Translations under genes and position numbers: made by a program
Shown: piece by piece, positions 1-4,544 of the stretch
Position numbering within the stretch: position 1 is the stretch's first letter
Layout: each line of letters starts with the position of its first letter
Notes under the pieces: generated by a model
What the model was told of the DNA's origin: nothing
The model's database searches: none
What the model saw: the letters and a program-made list of their open reading frames with translations, nothing else
Assembly: GCA_017631745.1 (NCBI GenBank)
Contig: JAGBSR010000236.1
Span: 1 to 7,933 of the forward strand
Source: Clostridia bacterium
Lineage (GTDB): Bacteria > Bacillota > Clostridia > Oscillospirales > Acutalibacteraceae
DNA length: 7,933 bases
Direction of reading: 5' to 3'

Positions 1-566
1 ATGTTAAATTTACAGGTGAAATCGGCATCGTGCGAGTGGTGAATTTTGAAAGATATAAAGGTGGCACAAGAGTGAGCATCCTTTGCGGAGAAAGAGCTAT
101 GCTTGACCTGCGACACAAATTAAAGCAAAACCGCCTTGTTTCAAATCTCACTTCATCAAAGCAGGACGAAACAGCGGCGGCAGTTGAAAGACTCAAAAAT
201 GAAAACGAAAAGCTCAAATACGACCTCATCGGTATGACAAGAGACTTCCTCACACTTAAGAGTCAGAGCATTGCTCCCGAGGAAAAAATCGTCATCTTTG
301 ACGAAAAGCTTCAGGGCAAGCTGTTGCAGGATTTTGCGATTTCACTTATGGATAAGGCTGGAAAGTTTGCCGCTTGTTTTTCGGGCGAAAACGGCTCATA
401 TCGCTATTGTATCGTAAGCAGACAAGTTAATCTTCAACCTCTTGCAAAGGCTCTTAACAGCCTTTTTTCAGGCAGAGGCGGAGGTAAGCCCGAAATAGTA
501 CAAGGAAGCATTTCGGCAGAGTCCGAAAAAGAGATAGCTGAATTTTTAGAAAACTTTGAAATATGA
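1..566 (+). CDS. AlaX-type alanyl-tRNA editing protein, C-terminal part (5' end outside window)
   Basis: This is the 3' portion of a stand-alone editing protein that removes wrongly attached amino acids (Ser or Gly) from tRNA-Ala in the cytoplasm. The reading frame is open from base 3, giving 187 visible residues. It begins VKFTGEIG, the segment that in AlaX and AlaRS editing domains directly follows the zinc-binding C-x-G-T-H motif; the first two bases (AT) fit the end of a CAT His codon. The family motif KGGTR then CGERA follows at fragment residues 19-31. Next come a charged coiled-coil-like stretch (about 56-78) and a DHHA1-type tail with the glycine-rich GRGGGKPEIVQGS near residue 157. 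The DHHA1 tail marks the long AlaX form rather than the short one. The GTG at position 30 is in frame but is not a credible start, because conserved residues precede it. The catalytic N-terminal half lies upstream of the window, so activity cannot be judged here. Confidence 0.85.
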   Translation, partial: VKFTGEIGIVRVVNFERYKGGTRVSILCGERAMLDLRHKLKQNRLVSNLTSSKQDETAAAVERLKNENEKLKYDLIGMTRDFLTLKSQSIAPEEKIVIFDEKLQGKLLQDFAISLMDKAGKFAACFSGENGSYRYCIVSRQVNLQPLAKALNSLFSGRGGGKPEIVQGSISAESEKEIAEFLENFEI

Positions 567-571
567 TAACA

Positions 572-604
572 GGCTGTGACTTCAGTTGTCACAGCCCGTT
601 TTTT
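572..604 (+). terminator. Intrinsic terminator after the AlaX-type gene
   Basis: A perfect 9-bp stem, GGCTGTGAC (572-580) with GTCACAGCC (588-596), encloses a 7-nt loop and is followed by CG and six T residues (599-604). It starts 5 bp after the TGA stop of the upstream gene. The stop codon of the convergent carboxypeptidase gene (603-605) sits at the end of this T tract. On the - strand the hairpin is not followed by a T run, so it should act mainly on the + strand. Confidence 0.88.
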
Positions 605-1253
605 ATTGGCAGTATTTTTCGATATATTCCTCAAGGCAGAGGTTTTCTTCATACATAATTCCGGCAACCTCTTTACCCACATATCGGTAATGCCAGCGCT
701 CGTTTGATATGCCCGTTATCTCAACCTTGTCGGCAGGGTATCGGTTAATGAAGCCGTATTTATGTGCGTTGCTCAGAAGCCACTCATAAAATCCCCACCC
801 TTTTGTCACGGTGTAATCGGGGTTGATGTCCACCGATATGCCCAGCTGATGCTCGCTGGTACCCGGCTGTGCAACCCACTGAAGTGCCATTTCCTCAGCC
901 GCCGCTCTCATATAGCCCTGATTGATATACTCCTGCACTTTATCATCAAGAATGCTCTGTTGCTCCTGCCGGCTTCTGTAGCCCGACACCACCACGGGTC
1001 TGTGGCCCGAAGCGCGCATATCGTCAAACATTTTCTGCAAATCGGGATAAATCCTCTCATCAACCTGCTCGCCGTTTGATAAGGTGAGAAGCTCGGGAAT
1101 GTAATACTCGGGAACGAAGTTATCATCGTTGACCAATATCAGCTCCCAGCCGTTTTCGAGAGTTGCCTCTTGGGGATTTTCGGCAAGTTCACCCGCTATA
1201 AAGAAAACTGCAACCAGTGAAATAAGTATCAGCACTATCTTTTTTGTTTTCAT
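603..1253 (-). CDS. VanY-like D-alanyl-D-alanine carboxypeptidase (peptidase M15B), membrane-anchored or secreted
   Basis: This is a 216-residue zinc peptidase predicted to trim the terminal D-Ala from peptidoglycan stem peptides outside the membrane. Residues 5-20 are a hydrophobic signal or anchor segment after KTKK. There is no lipobox cysteine, so it is not a lipoprotein. The M15B core is complete: SGYRS (90-94), the first zinc site GTSEHQLGISVDI with H135 and D142, and ERWHYRY with catalytic-base candidate E185 and third ligand H188. Length and motifs fit VanY/LdcB enzymes. D,D- versus L,D-carboxypeptidase specificity cannot be decided from these motifs. The ATG start is supported by an AAGGCGG ribosome binding site 8-9 nt upstream. 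The gene is a single unit, convergent with the AlaX-type gene and divergent from the DUF6291-like gene. No VanH/A/X or VanS/R genes are in the window, so it is not part of a visible resistance cluster. Its promoter region carries a response-regulator-like direct repeat, described separately. Confidence 0.9.
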   Translation of the reverse strand: MKTKKIVLILISLVAVFFIAGELAENPQEATLENGWELILVNDDNFVPEYYIPELLTLSNGEQVDERIYPDLQKMFDDMRASGHRPVVVSGYRSRQEQQSILDDKVQEYINQGYMRAAAEEMALQWVAQPGTSEHQLGISVDINPDYTVTKGWGFYEWLLSNAHKYGFINRYPADKVEITGISNERWHYRYVGKEVAGIMYEENLCLEEYIEKYCQ

Positions 1254-1282
1254 AAAAATTCCGCCTTTTCTTGTTTTTTTAC

Positions 1283-1311
1283 ATCATAAACAAAAGAAAA
1301 AGCAAATACAA
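1283..1311 (-). promoter_or_regulatory. Predicted sigma-A promoter of the VanY-like gene
   Basis: Read on the - strand, TTGTAT (1311-1306) and TATGAT (1288-1283) are separated by 17 bp. The -10 matches the consensus at 5 of 6 positions, the -35 at only 3 of 6. The predicted transcript start lies near 1276, about 23 nt before the ATG. A weak -35 next to a repeated operator fits a promoter that needs an activator. This is prediction only. Confidence 0.5.
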
Positions 1312-1315
1312 CAGA

Positions 1316-1359
1316 CTTAAGTTTATTGTAAGGTTTTCGTAAGGAAATCTTAAGAAAGT
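1316..1359 (-). promoter_or_regulatory. Candidate OmpR/PhoB/VanR-family operator: four 11-bp direct repeats
   Basis: TAAG occurs four times at 1318, 1329, 1340 and 1351 on the + strand, a spacing of exactly 11 bp each time. The 11-bp units are CTTAAGTTTAT, TGTAAGGTTTT, CGTAAGGAAAT and CTTAAGAAAGT. Direct repeats at one helical turn are the known binding pattern of OmpR/PhoB-type winged-helix response regulators, and the third unit resembles the VanR half-site TCGTANGAAATT. The array ends 4 bp upstream of the weak -35 of the VanY-like gene, the normal place for an activator. The regulator itself is not in the window. Confidence 0.6.
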
Positions 1360-1404
1360 TCTGCTTTAAAATTAATTTCGCAGTAAATTTCTTTCCAAAA
1401 GATA

Positions 1405-1433
1405 TTGACAAGATATTTTTTTGCAAATAGAAT
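1405..1433 (+). promoter_or_regulatory. Strong predicted sigma-A promoter of the DUF6291-like gene
   Basis: A perfect TTGACA (1405-1410) is followed after 17 bp by TAGAAT (1428-1433), which matches the -10 consensus at 5 of 6 positions. The predicted transcript start is near 1440, giving a leader of about 57 nt before the ATG at 1497. A promoter this good on a small, phage-like orphan gene implies that it is, or was, controlled by a repressor; the palindrome just downstream is the candidate site. Confidence 0.75.
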
Positions 1434-1441
1434 GGATTTAG

Positions 1442-1459
1442 AGAACAAATGTTTGTTCT
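1442..1459 (+). promoter_or_regulatory. 18-bp palindrome at the DUF6291 transcript start: LexA-like operator or attenuator
   Basis: AGAACAAA and TTTGTTCT form a perfect 8-bp inverted repeat around TG, starting about 2 bp after the predicted transcript start. Its left part, GAACAAATGTTT (1443-1454), fits the Gram-positive LexA/DinR box core GAAC-N4-GTTY. The position inside the initially transcribed region suits a repressor. The alternative is a weak intrinsic terminator or attenuator, because seven T residues (1459-1465) follow and the RNA could form a 7-bp stem with a 4-nt loop. Sequence alone does not choose between these. Confidence 0.5.
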
Positions 1460-1496
1460 TTTTTTATACCAAAAATTCACTGCAAGGAGAGATTTA

Positions 1497-2054
1497 ATGA
1501 AAGAAAAAAAGAAAAGCTTTATACTTTATGATGATGACATAGAATGTGTCAGCCATTTAACAACCAAACAGGCAGGCAAGCTCTTACAAGCCATTGTCAA
1601 TCTGCGCATTAACGGCGAGGTACCCGACTTCGGTAACGATGCCGCACTGAAAATTCTTTTTCATCAGATAACAAGTCACATAGCCCTTAATGAGGAAAAA
1701 TACAAAATCATATGCGAACAGCGTGCTCTTTCAGCCAAAAAGCGTTGGGAAGCAAGGGAAAACAAGCAAAATGATGCAAATGCATCCAACCCGATGCAAA
1801 CAGATGCAAACCGATGCTATAATGATAATGAAAATGAAAATAAAAATGATATTGTGAATGAATATGAGAATGAGAATGAATATGAAACTGAAAATGAGAA
1901 TGCTAATGGGAATGAAAAAGATAATGAGGCCCTCTGCGCTTTCTCAATAGACGAGGCAATCAAAAAGCCCAACTACGATATGTCCTCTGTGGAAAACTTT
2001 TTCGCAAGTGCAACGGCTATGGCTAACCAAGGGCTACATCGAGGCTCATCATAA
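1497..2054 (+). CDS. DUF6291-like phage-replication-type protein, probably 3'-truncated
   Basis: The product is 185 residues. Its first ~90 residues, from SFILYDDDIECV through KKRWEAREN, resemble the DUF6291 domain found in phage and integrative-element proteins of the replisome-organiser type; function is unproven. Residues 91-108 hold repeated DAN/MQTDAN motifs and residues 109-144 a low-complexity Asn/Glu linker. The last ~40 residues (FSIDEAIKKPNYDMSSVENFF) look like the beginning of a second domain. The ATG at 1497 is chosen because AAGGAGA (1484-1490) lies 6 nt upstream; an earlier in-frame ATG at 1449 has no such site and falls inside the palindrome. The 3' end runs 32 bp into the convergent ZIP gene, so the last ~10 residues are antisense to a conserved transporter terminus and are unlikely to be native. 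No other phage genes are nearby. The gene is visibly richer in A than its neighbours, suggesting a remnant of a mobile element. Confidence 0.72.
   Translation: MKEKKKSFILYDDDIECVSHLTTKQAGKLLQAIVNLRINGEVPDFGNDAALKILFHQITSHIALNEEKYKIICEQRALSAKKRWEARENKQNDANASNPMQTDANRCYNDNENENKNDIVNEYENENEYETENENANGNEKDNEALCAFSIDEAIKKPNYDMSSVENFFASATAMANQGLHRGSS
1821..1928 (+). repeat. Hexanucleotide-like GAAAAT/GAGAAT repeat coding an Asn/Glu linker
   Basis: The DNA is a degenerate run of AATGAAAATGA-type units coding NDNENEN, NEYENENEY and TENENAN-like stretches. A shorter GATGCAAA repeat precedes it at 1773, 1793 and 1803, with a partial copy at 1813. Such slippage-prone linkers occur between the two domains of phage replication proteins in gut Clostridia. 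The unit is 3n in length, so copy changes would keep the frame. Confidence 0.7.
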
Positions 2055-2778
2055 TCATAAAGCCAAGCGTGAATGCCACACCCGTCAGCGGAAATCTGCC
2101 CCTATATTTAATTTCAGACAGCATCTGACCCGACACTACAAATAGCATTGCCCCTGCCGCAAAGCTGAGAAAATAAGGCAGCATCGCCCCGACAGCCTTA
2201 GCCGCAATCAAAGCCGTCACCGCCCCTAAGGGCTCCACAATGCCCGATAAAACGCCCACAGCCAATGCCTTTGACTTACTGCCTCCCCCTGCATATAAGG
2301 GCATTGATATCACTGCCCCCTCGGGAATATTCTGCACGGCTATGCCCAGAGACAGCACCAATGCCGACGCCATAAGAGCTTTGCTTTCGTGCTCAATTGC
2401 CGATGCCAGGACACTGCCGACAGCCATACCCTCGGGAATATTATGGATTGTAACTGCAAGAATCATGGAGAAGCTTCCCTTGGCATTGAGCTTAAAAAAT
2501 CTATCGGCAAGTACACCGGGTACAGCCATAAAAACCACGCCTAAAACAATGCCAACACAAACGGGCAAAAAGGCAAGCCTGCCCAAATGCGCCGAGTCCT
2601 CCACGGCGGGAATAATGAGACTCCACACAGATGCCGCTGTCATTATGCCACCTGCAAGAGCAGTGAGGAAATCCTTTATAAAAAAATTAAATTCCCTTTT
2701 CATAAACAGCACAAGCCCTGAGCCCAGAGCCGTACCGAAAAAGGGAATGAATATGCCGATAAGTATATCTTTATTCAA
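2023..2778 (-). CDS. ZIP-family divalent metal transporter (ZupT/GufA-like)
   Basis: A 251-residue integral membrane protein predicted to import Zn2+ or another divalent metal. It has about eight hydrophobic segments. The two metal-site helices are clear: HNIPEG at 112-117 and QNIPEG at 149-154, with E182-P183 in the next conserved helix. It ends GFMIMMSLDVALG, the usual family terminus, so the 3' end is intact. I chose the TTG start (2778-2776): GGAGG lies 8 nt before it, and the protein then begins MNKDILIGIFIPFFGTALGS as relatives do. A GTG 24 bp earlier (2802) has no ribosome binding site and would sit only about 3 nt from the predicted transcript start. The long cytoplasmic loop lacks the His-rich motif of many ZIPs, so metal specificity is open. 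It follows rqcP in the same direction but has its own promoter, and no terminator is obvious at its 3' end. Confidence 0.9.
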   Translation of the reverse strand: MNKDILIGIFIPFFGTALGSGLVLFMKREFNFFIKDFLTALAGGIMTAASVWSLIIPAVEDSAHLGRLAFLPVCVGIVLGVVFMAVPGVLADRFFKLNAKGSFSMILAVTIHNIPEGMAVGSVLASAIEHESKALMASALVLSLGIAVQNIPEGAVISMPLYAGGGSKSKALAVGVLSGIVEPLGAVTALIAAKAVGAMLPYFLSFAAGAMLFVVSGQMLSEIKYRGRFPLTGVAFTLGFMIMMSLDVALG

Positions 2779-2796
2779 TTGTATCGCCTCCGCATT

Positions 2797-2832
2797 ATTC
2801 ACCCTATATTCATTATAGCTGAAAGGGTGAAT
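2797..2832 (-). promoter_or_regulatory. Promoter of the ZIP gene with a flanking 9-bp inverted repeat (candidate operator)
   Basis: A perfect TATAAT lies at 2817-2812 on the - strand; the -35 region is poor (GTGTCA at 17-bp spacing). The -10 sits inside an inverted repeat whose arms, ATTCACCCT (2797-2805) and AGGGTGAAT (2824-2832), match at all 9 positions with an 18-bp spacer. The symmetry around the RNA polymerase site suggests a metal- or stress-responsive repressor site, but the motif is not one I can name as Zur, Fur or MntR. The predicted transcript starts near 2805 and carries a leader of about 27 nt. Confidence 0.5.
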
Positions 2833-2847
2833 TGTGACACCGAAGAC

Positions 2848-3087
2848 TCAGATTATCTTATACATAAGACCTGCATCATTTTTGGTGGCGTGCTCGGTGA
2901 CGATGAGCACCTGAGCCTTGAGGAGATTTTCGCCCATCTGTATTTCGATGATGTCGCCTACCTTAACGTCGTATGATGCTCTTGCAATTTTGCCGTTGAC
3001 GGTAACATGCTTTGCATCGCAGACCTCATTGGCAACAGTACGCCTTTTAATAAGGCGTGAAACCTTTAAGTATTTGTCAAGTCTCAT
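2848..3087 (-). CDS. rqcP: RqcP (YabO), S4-domain ribosome quality control factor
   Basis: A 79-residue protein that is nearly all S4 RNA-binding domain. It begins MRLDKYLKVSRLIKRR, which closely matches the start of B. subtilis RqcP/YabO, and continues through VNGKIARASYDVKVGDIIEI (30-49). In that system RqcP works with RqcH on obstructed 50S subunits to add C-terminal alanine tails to stalled nascent chains, and the N-terminal basic residues (R2, R15/R16 region) contact RNA. The ATG is supported by AAGGAG (3100-3095) 7 nt upstream. The neighbours mazG and the YabM-like flippase reproduce the B. subtilis yabM-yabN-yabO order, which separates it from Hsp15 and other short S4 proteins. Unlike B. 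subtilis, no yabP/yabQ/divIC follow; the ZIP gene starts 69 bp downstream. The 5' leader is built of repeats and I see no convincing promoter in it, so expression may depend on read-through from HU. Confidence 0.9.
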   Translation of the reverse strand: MRLDKYLKVSRLIKRRTVANEVCDAKHVTVNGKIARASYDVKVGDIIEIQMGENLLKAQVLIVTEHATKNDAGLMYKII

Positions 3088-3100
3088 AGTTCAGCTCCTT

Positions 3101-3270
3101 AATGCAGAATGCAGAGTGCATAATGCAGAATTAATGCCCTCGCCGGGCAGGCATTACTTTTTTTCTAAAAAAAATAATCAAAAAAACTTTTGTTGTTTGG
3201 CGGGCTGAGGGTTGTTTTTTTACTCCAATCTCCCCCGCAATTCTGCATTCTGCATTTTGCATTCTGCATT
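3101..3270. repeat. Inverted pair of AATGCAG heptamer arrays
   Basis: Arm A (3101-3132) is four heptamers, AATGCAG twice, AGTGCAT, AATGCAG, then AATT. Arm B (3239-3270), read on the - strand, is AATGCAG, AATGCAA, AATGCAG twice, then AATT. The 32-bp arms differ at only three positions and face each other across about 106 bp. A transcript could fold into a long hairpin. Arm A touches the rqcP Shine-Dalgarno directly (3100/3101). Such non-coding heptamer runs are familiar in gut Clostridia genomes. There is no transposase, so it is at most a MITE-like or REP-like element. Confidence 0.75.
3136..3162 (+). repeat. 27-bp direct repeat, copy 1
   Basis: This stretch starts GCCCTCGCCGGGC, continues AGGCATTACTTTTT, and is identical to 3277-3303, 141 bp away. 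It is followed by a degenerate T7-CT-A8 stem and TAATCAAAAA, which also follows copy 2. The core GCCC-TCGCC-GGGC can form a small 4-bp hairpin. This copy lies between the heptamer arms, copy 2 outside them. Confidence 0.8.
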
Positions 3271-3276
3271 CCTTTA

Positions 3277-3303
3277 GCCCTCGCCGGGCAGGCATTACTT
3301 TTT
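3277..3303 (+). repeat. 27-bp direct repeat, copy 2
   Basis: Identical over 27 bp to 3136-3162. Here the following sequence keeps a perfect 12-bp stem, whereas copy 1 has decayed to a T/A run. Copy 2 is therefore probably closer to the original form of the element. Confidence 0.8.
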
Positions 3304-3323
3304 CCTGTCGCGGAAAAAGTAAT
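3294..3323. repeat. Perfect 12-bp hairpin at the end of repeat copy 2
   Basis: ATTACTTTTTCC (3294-3305) and GGAAAAAGTAAT (3312-3323) form a perfect 12-bp stem around TGTCGC. No T run follows on either strand, so it is not a standard terminator. It overlaps the last 10 bp of the direct repeat and looks like part of the same repeated element. Confidence 0.75.
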
Positions 3324-3350
3324 CAAAAACGCGCTGTGCTTGCTCAAATT

Positions 3351-3380
3351 TAAAAGAGTCGCCCTAAGACGACTCCTTTT
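3351..3380 (-). terminator. Hairpin terminator after HU (possibly bidirectional)
   Basis: GAGTCG (3356-3361) and CGACTC (3370-3375) form a 6-bp stem with an 8-nt loop, 16 bp beyond the HU stop. On the - strand it is followed by TTTTA and preceded by AAAAG, which lengthens the stem by A-U pairs. The T run is short, so termination may be partial and let some transcription reach rqcP. On the + strand CCTTTT also follows. Confidence 0.65.
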
Positions 3381-3391
3381 ATCAGCATTAA

Positions 3392-3664
3392 TTATTTAAT
3401 AGCTGTCTTGAGTGCAGCGCCTGCCTTGAATGAAGGAACCTTAGCAGCAGCGATTTCGATAGCTGCGCCTGTCTTGGGGTTGTGGCCTGTTCTTGCAGCT
3501 CTTTCTTTTACTTCGAATGTACCGAAGCCGATAAGCTGTACTTTTTCGCCAGCCTTAAGAGCGTCTTCGATTGAACCGAGAACTGCTGTAAGAGCCTTTT
3601 CTGCGTCCTTCTTTGAGATTTCAGCCTTAGCTGCAACTGCATTGATTAATTCAGTTTTATTCAT
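3392..3664 (-). CDS. hup: HU family nucleoid DNA-binding protein
   Basis: A 90-residue histone-like protein, exactly the usual HU length. It binds and bends DNA as a dimer and compacts the nucleoid. MNKTELINAVAAKAEISKK forms the dimerising helices. The HU/IHF signature runs from GFGTFEV at 46-52 to HNPKTG at 61-66, with P63 as the arm-tip proline that intercalates into DNA. The last residues, VPSFKAGAALK, are typical of HU and not of IHF subunits. The ATG at 3664 is chosen because GGAGG (3677-3673) lies 8 nt upstream; an in-frame TTG at 3679 overlaps that site and would add five residues absent from the family. It lies 44 bp after mazG and before rqcP, an order common in Clostridia. A hairpin terminator follows it. 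A TATAAA at about 3690 could give it a separate promoter, but no good -35 is visible. Confidence 0.95.
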   Translation of the reverse strand: MNKTELINAVAAKAEISKKDAEKALTAVLGSIEDALKAGEKVQLIGFGTFEVKERAARTGHNPKTGAAIEIAAAKVPSFKAGAALKTAIK

Positions 3665-3708
3665 TTGTTTTTCCTCCAAATAAATTATTTTTTATATTTT
3701 CCACGAGA

Positions 3709-4521
3709 TTATTCTCGATTGGATACTAAAATTTTCTTTGCCTCATCCCAGAGCTTATCAAGCTCTTCAATGGGCGTGTTTTTCATATCGATGTCTCTTT
3801 CGGCTGCGAGCTTTTCTACCACAAGAAATCTTGACATAAACTTGTCGCTTGCTCTTGTCAGAGCCTCCTCGGAATCGACATCTATAAATCTTGCTACATT
3901 GACACAGGAAAACAGCACATCGCCGAATTCGTCTTCCACCGAGTCTGCATTGCCAATGTTGATAGCCGCCTTAAGCTCCTTGATTTCACTTTCAAGAGCA
4001 TCTAAGGCACCTGACATATCATCCCAGTCAAAGCCTGCTTTTTTTGCCTTGGACTGTATCTTTTGCGCTCTCATTAAGGCAGGCAGCTCTCTGGGCACCT
4101 TCATCATTGATGAGCCCTGAGTTTTCTGACCCTTTGACTTGCGCTTGATATCGTCCCAGTTGCTGAGCACTTCATCGGTACTTTCAACCTTGATCTCGCC
4201 GAAAACGTGAGGATGTCTTTCAATAAGCTTTTTGCATACGCCGTCGGTAACATTGCCGAAGTCGAACACTCCTGCTTCCTTTTCCATCTGCGCGTGGAAA
4301 ACAACCTGCAACAGCACATCGCCGAGCTCTTCCTGAAGAAGATCTTTGTCATTCTGATTTATGGCCTCGATGACCTCATAAGTTTCTTCGATAAAGCTTT
4401 TCTTGATAGACTCGTGAGTCTGCTCTGCATCCCAGGGACAACCGCCGGGAGCACGAAGAATTTCCATAATCTTTAAAAGGTCTTCAATGCCGTAATTGTC
4501 TTTAATTTCGAAGTTTTTCAT
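3709..4521 (-). CDS. mazG: MazG nucleoside triphosphate pyrophosphohydrolase
   Basis: A 270-residue all-helical enzyme that hydrolyses NTPs and dNTPs to the monophosphate and pyrophosphate, thought to remove aberrant nucleotides. It has two MazG domains. The N-terminal one has CPWD (28-31), EETYEVIEAI (45-54) and EELGDVLLQVVFH (64-76). The C-terminal one has ESEIKEL (177-183) and EDEFGDVLFSCVN (196-208). Both EExxE/EExxD-type Mg2+ sites look intact. The length matches the E. coli two-domain form (about 263). It lacks the N-terminal tetrapyrrole-methylase domain fused to MazG in B. subtilis YabN, although it occupies the same operon position. GAGG lies 7 nt before the ATG, and the flippase stop is 23 bp upstream, so the two are very likely co-transcribed. 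A small CGAGA/TCTCG hairpin spans its stop codon. Confidence 0.95.
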   Translation of the reverse strand: MKNFEIKDNYGIEDLLKIMEILRAPGGCPWDAEQTHESIKKSFIEETYEVIEAINQNDKDLLQEELGDVLLQVVFHAQMEKEAGVFDFGNVTDGVCKKLIERHPHVFGEIKVESTDEVLSNWDDIKRKSKGQKTQGSSMMKVPRELPALMRAQKIQSKAKKAGFDWDDMSGALDALESEIKELKAAINIGNADSVEDEFGDVLFSCVNVARFIDVDSEEALTRASDKFMSRFLVVEKLAAERDIDMKNTPIEELDKLWDEAKKILVSNRE

Positions 4522-4544
4522 ACGATTACCTCAATGGATATATT

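Noticed and set aside
603..1253. Vancomycin resistance cluster
   Set aside because: Only a VanY-like peptidase is present. VanH, VanA/B ligase, VanX and VanRS are all absent, and such peptidases are common housekeeping or accessory enzymes.
1449..1496. Upstream ATG extension of the DUF6291-like gene
   Set aside because: It would begin within the palindrome, about 9 nt from the predicted transcript start, without a ribosome binding site. The 16 added residues do not fit the family.
2240..2818. 192-codon open frame on the + strand
   Set aside because: It lies entirely antisense to the ZIP gene, whose conserved motifs are unambiguous. Its translation has no recognisable domain and no ribosome binding site.
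3101..3330. Possible CRISPR array
   Set aside because: The repeats are short heptamers, an inverted pair and one direct pair. There are no regular spacers and no cas genes.
3165..3399. Two short open frames on opposite strands in the HU-rqcP gap
   Set aside because: They translate the heptamer and 27-bp repeats (for example MQNAKCRMQNC) and have no ribosome binding sites. Such frames are over-predicted wherever this repeat occurs.
3704..3717. CGAGA/TCTCG hairpin at the end of mazG
   Set aside because: Only a 5-bp stem, with no T run after it on the - strand. It is too weak to call a terminator between mazG and HU.
4207..4476. + strand open frame within mazG
   Set aside because: It is antisense to the MazG N-terminal catalytic domain and shows no independent coding signal.
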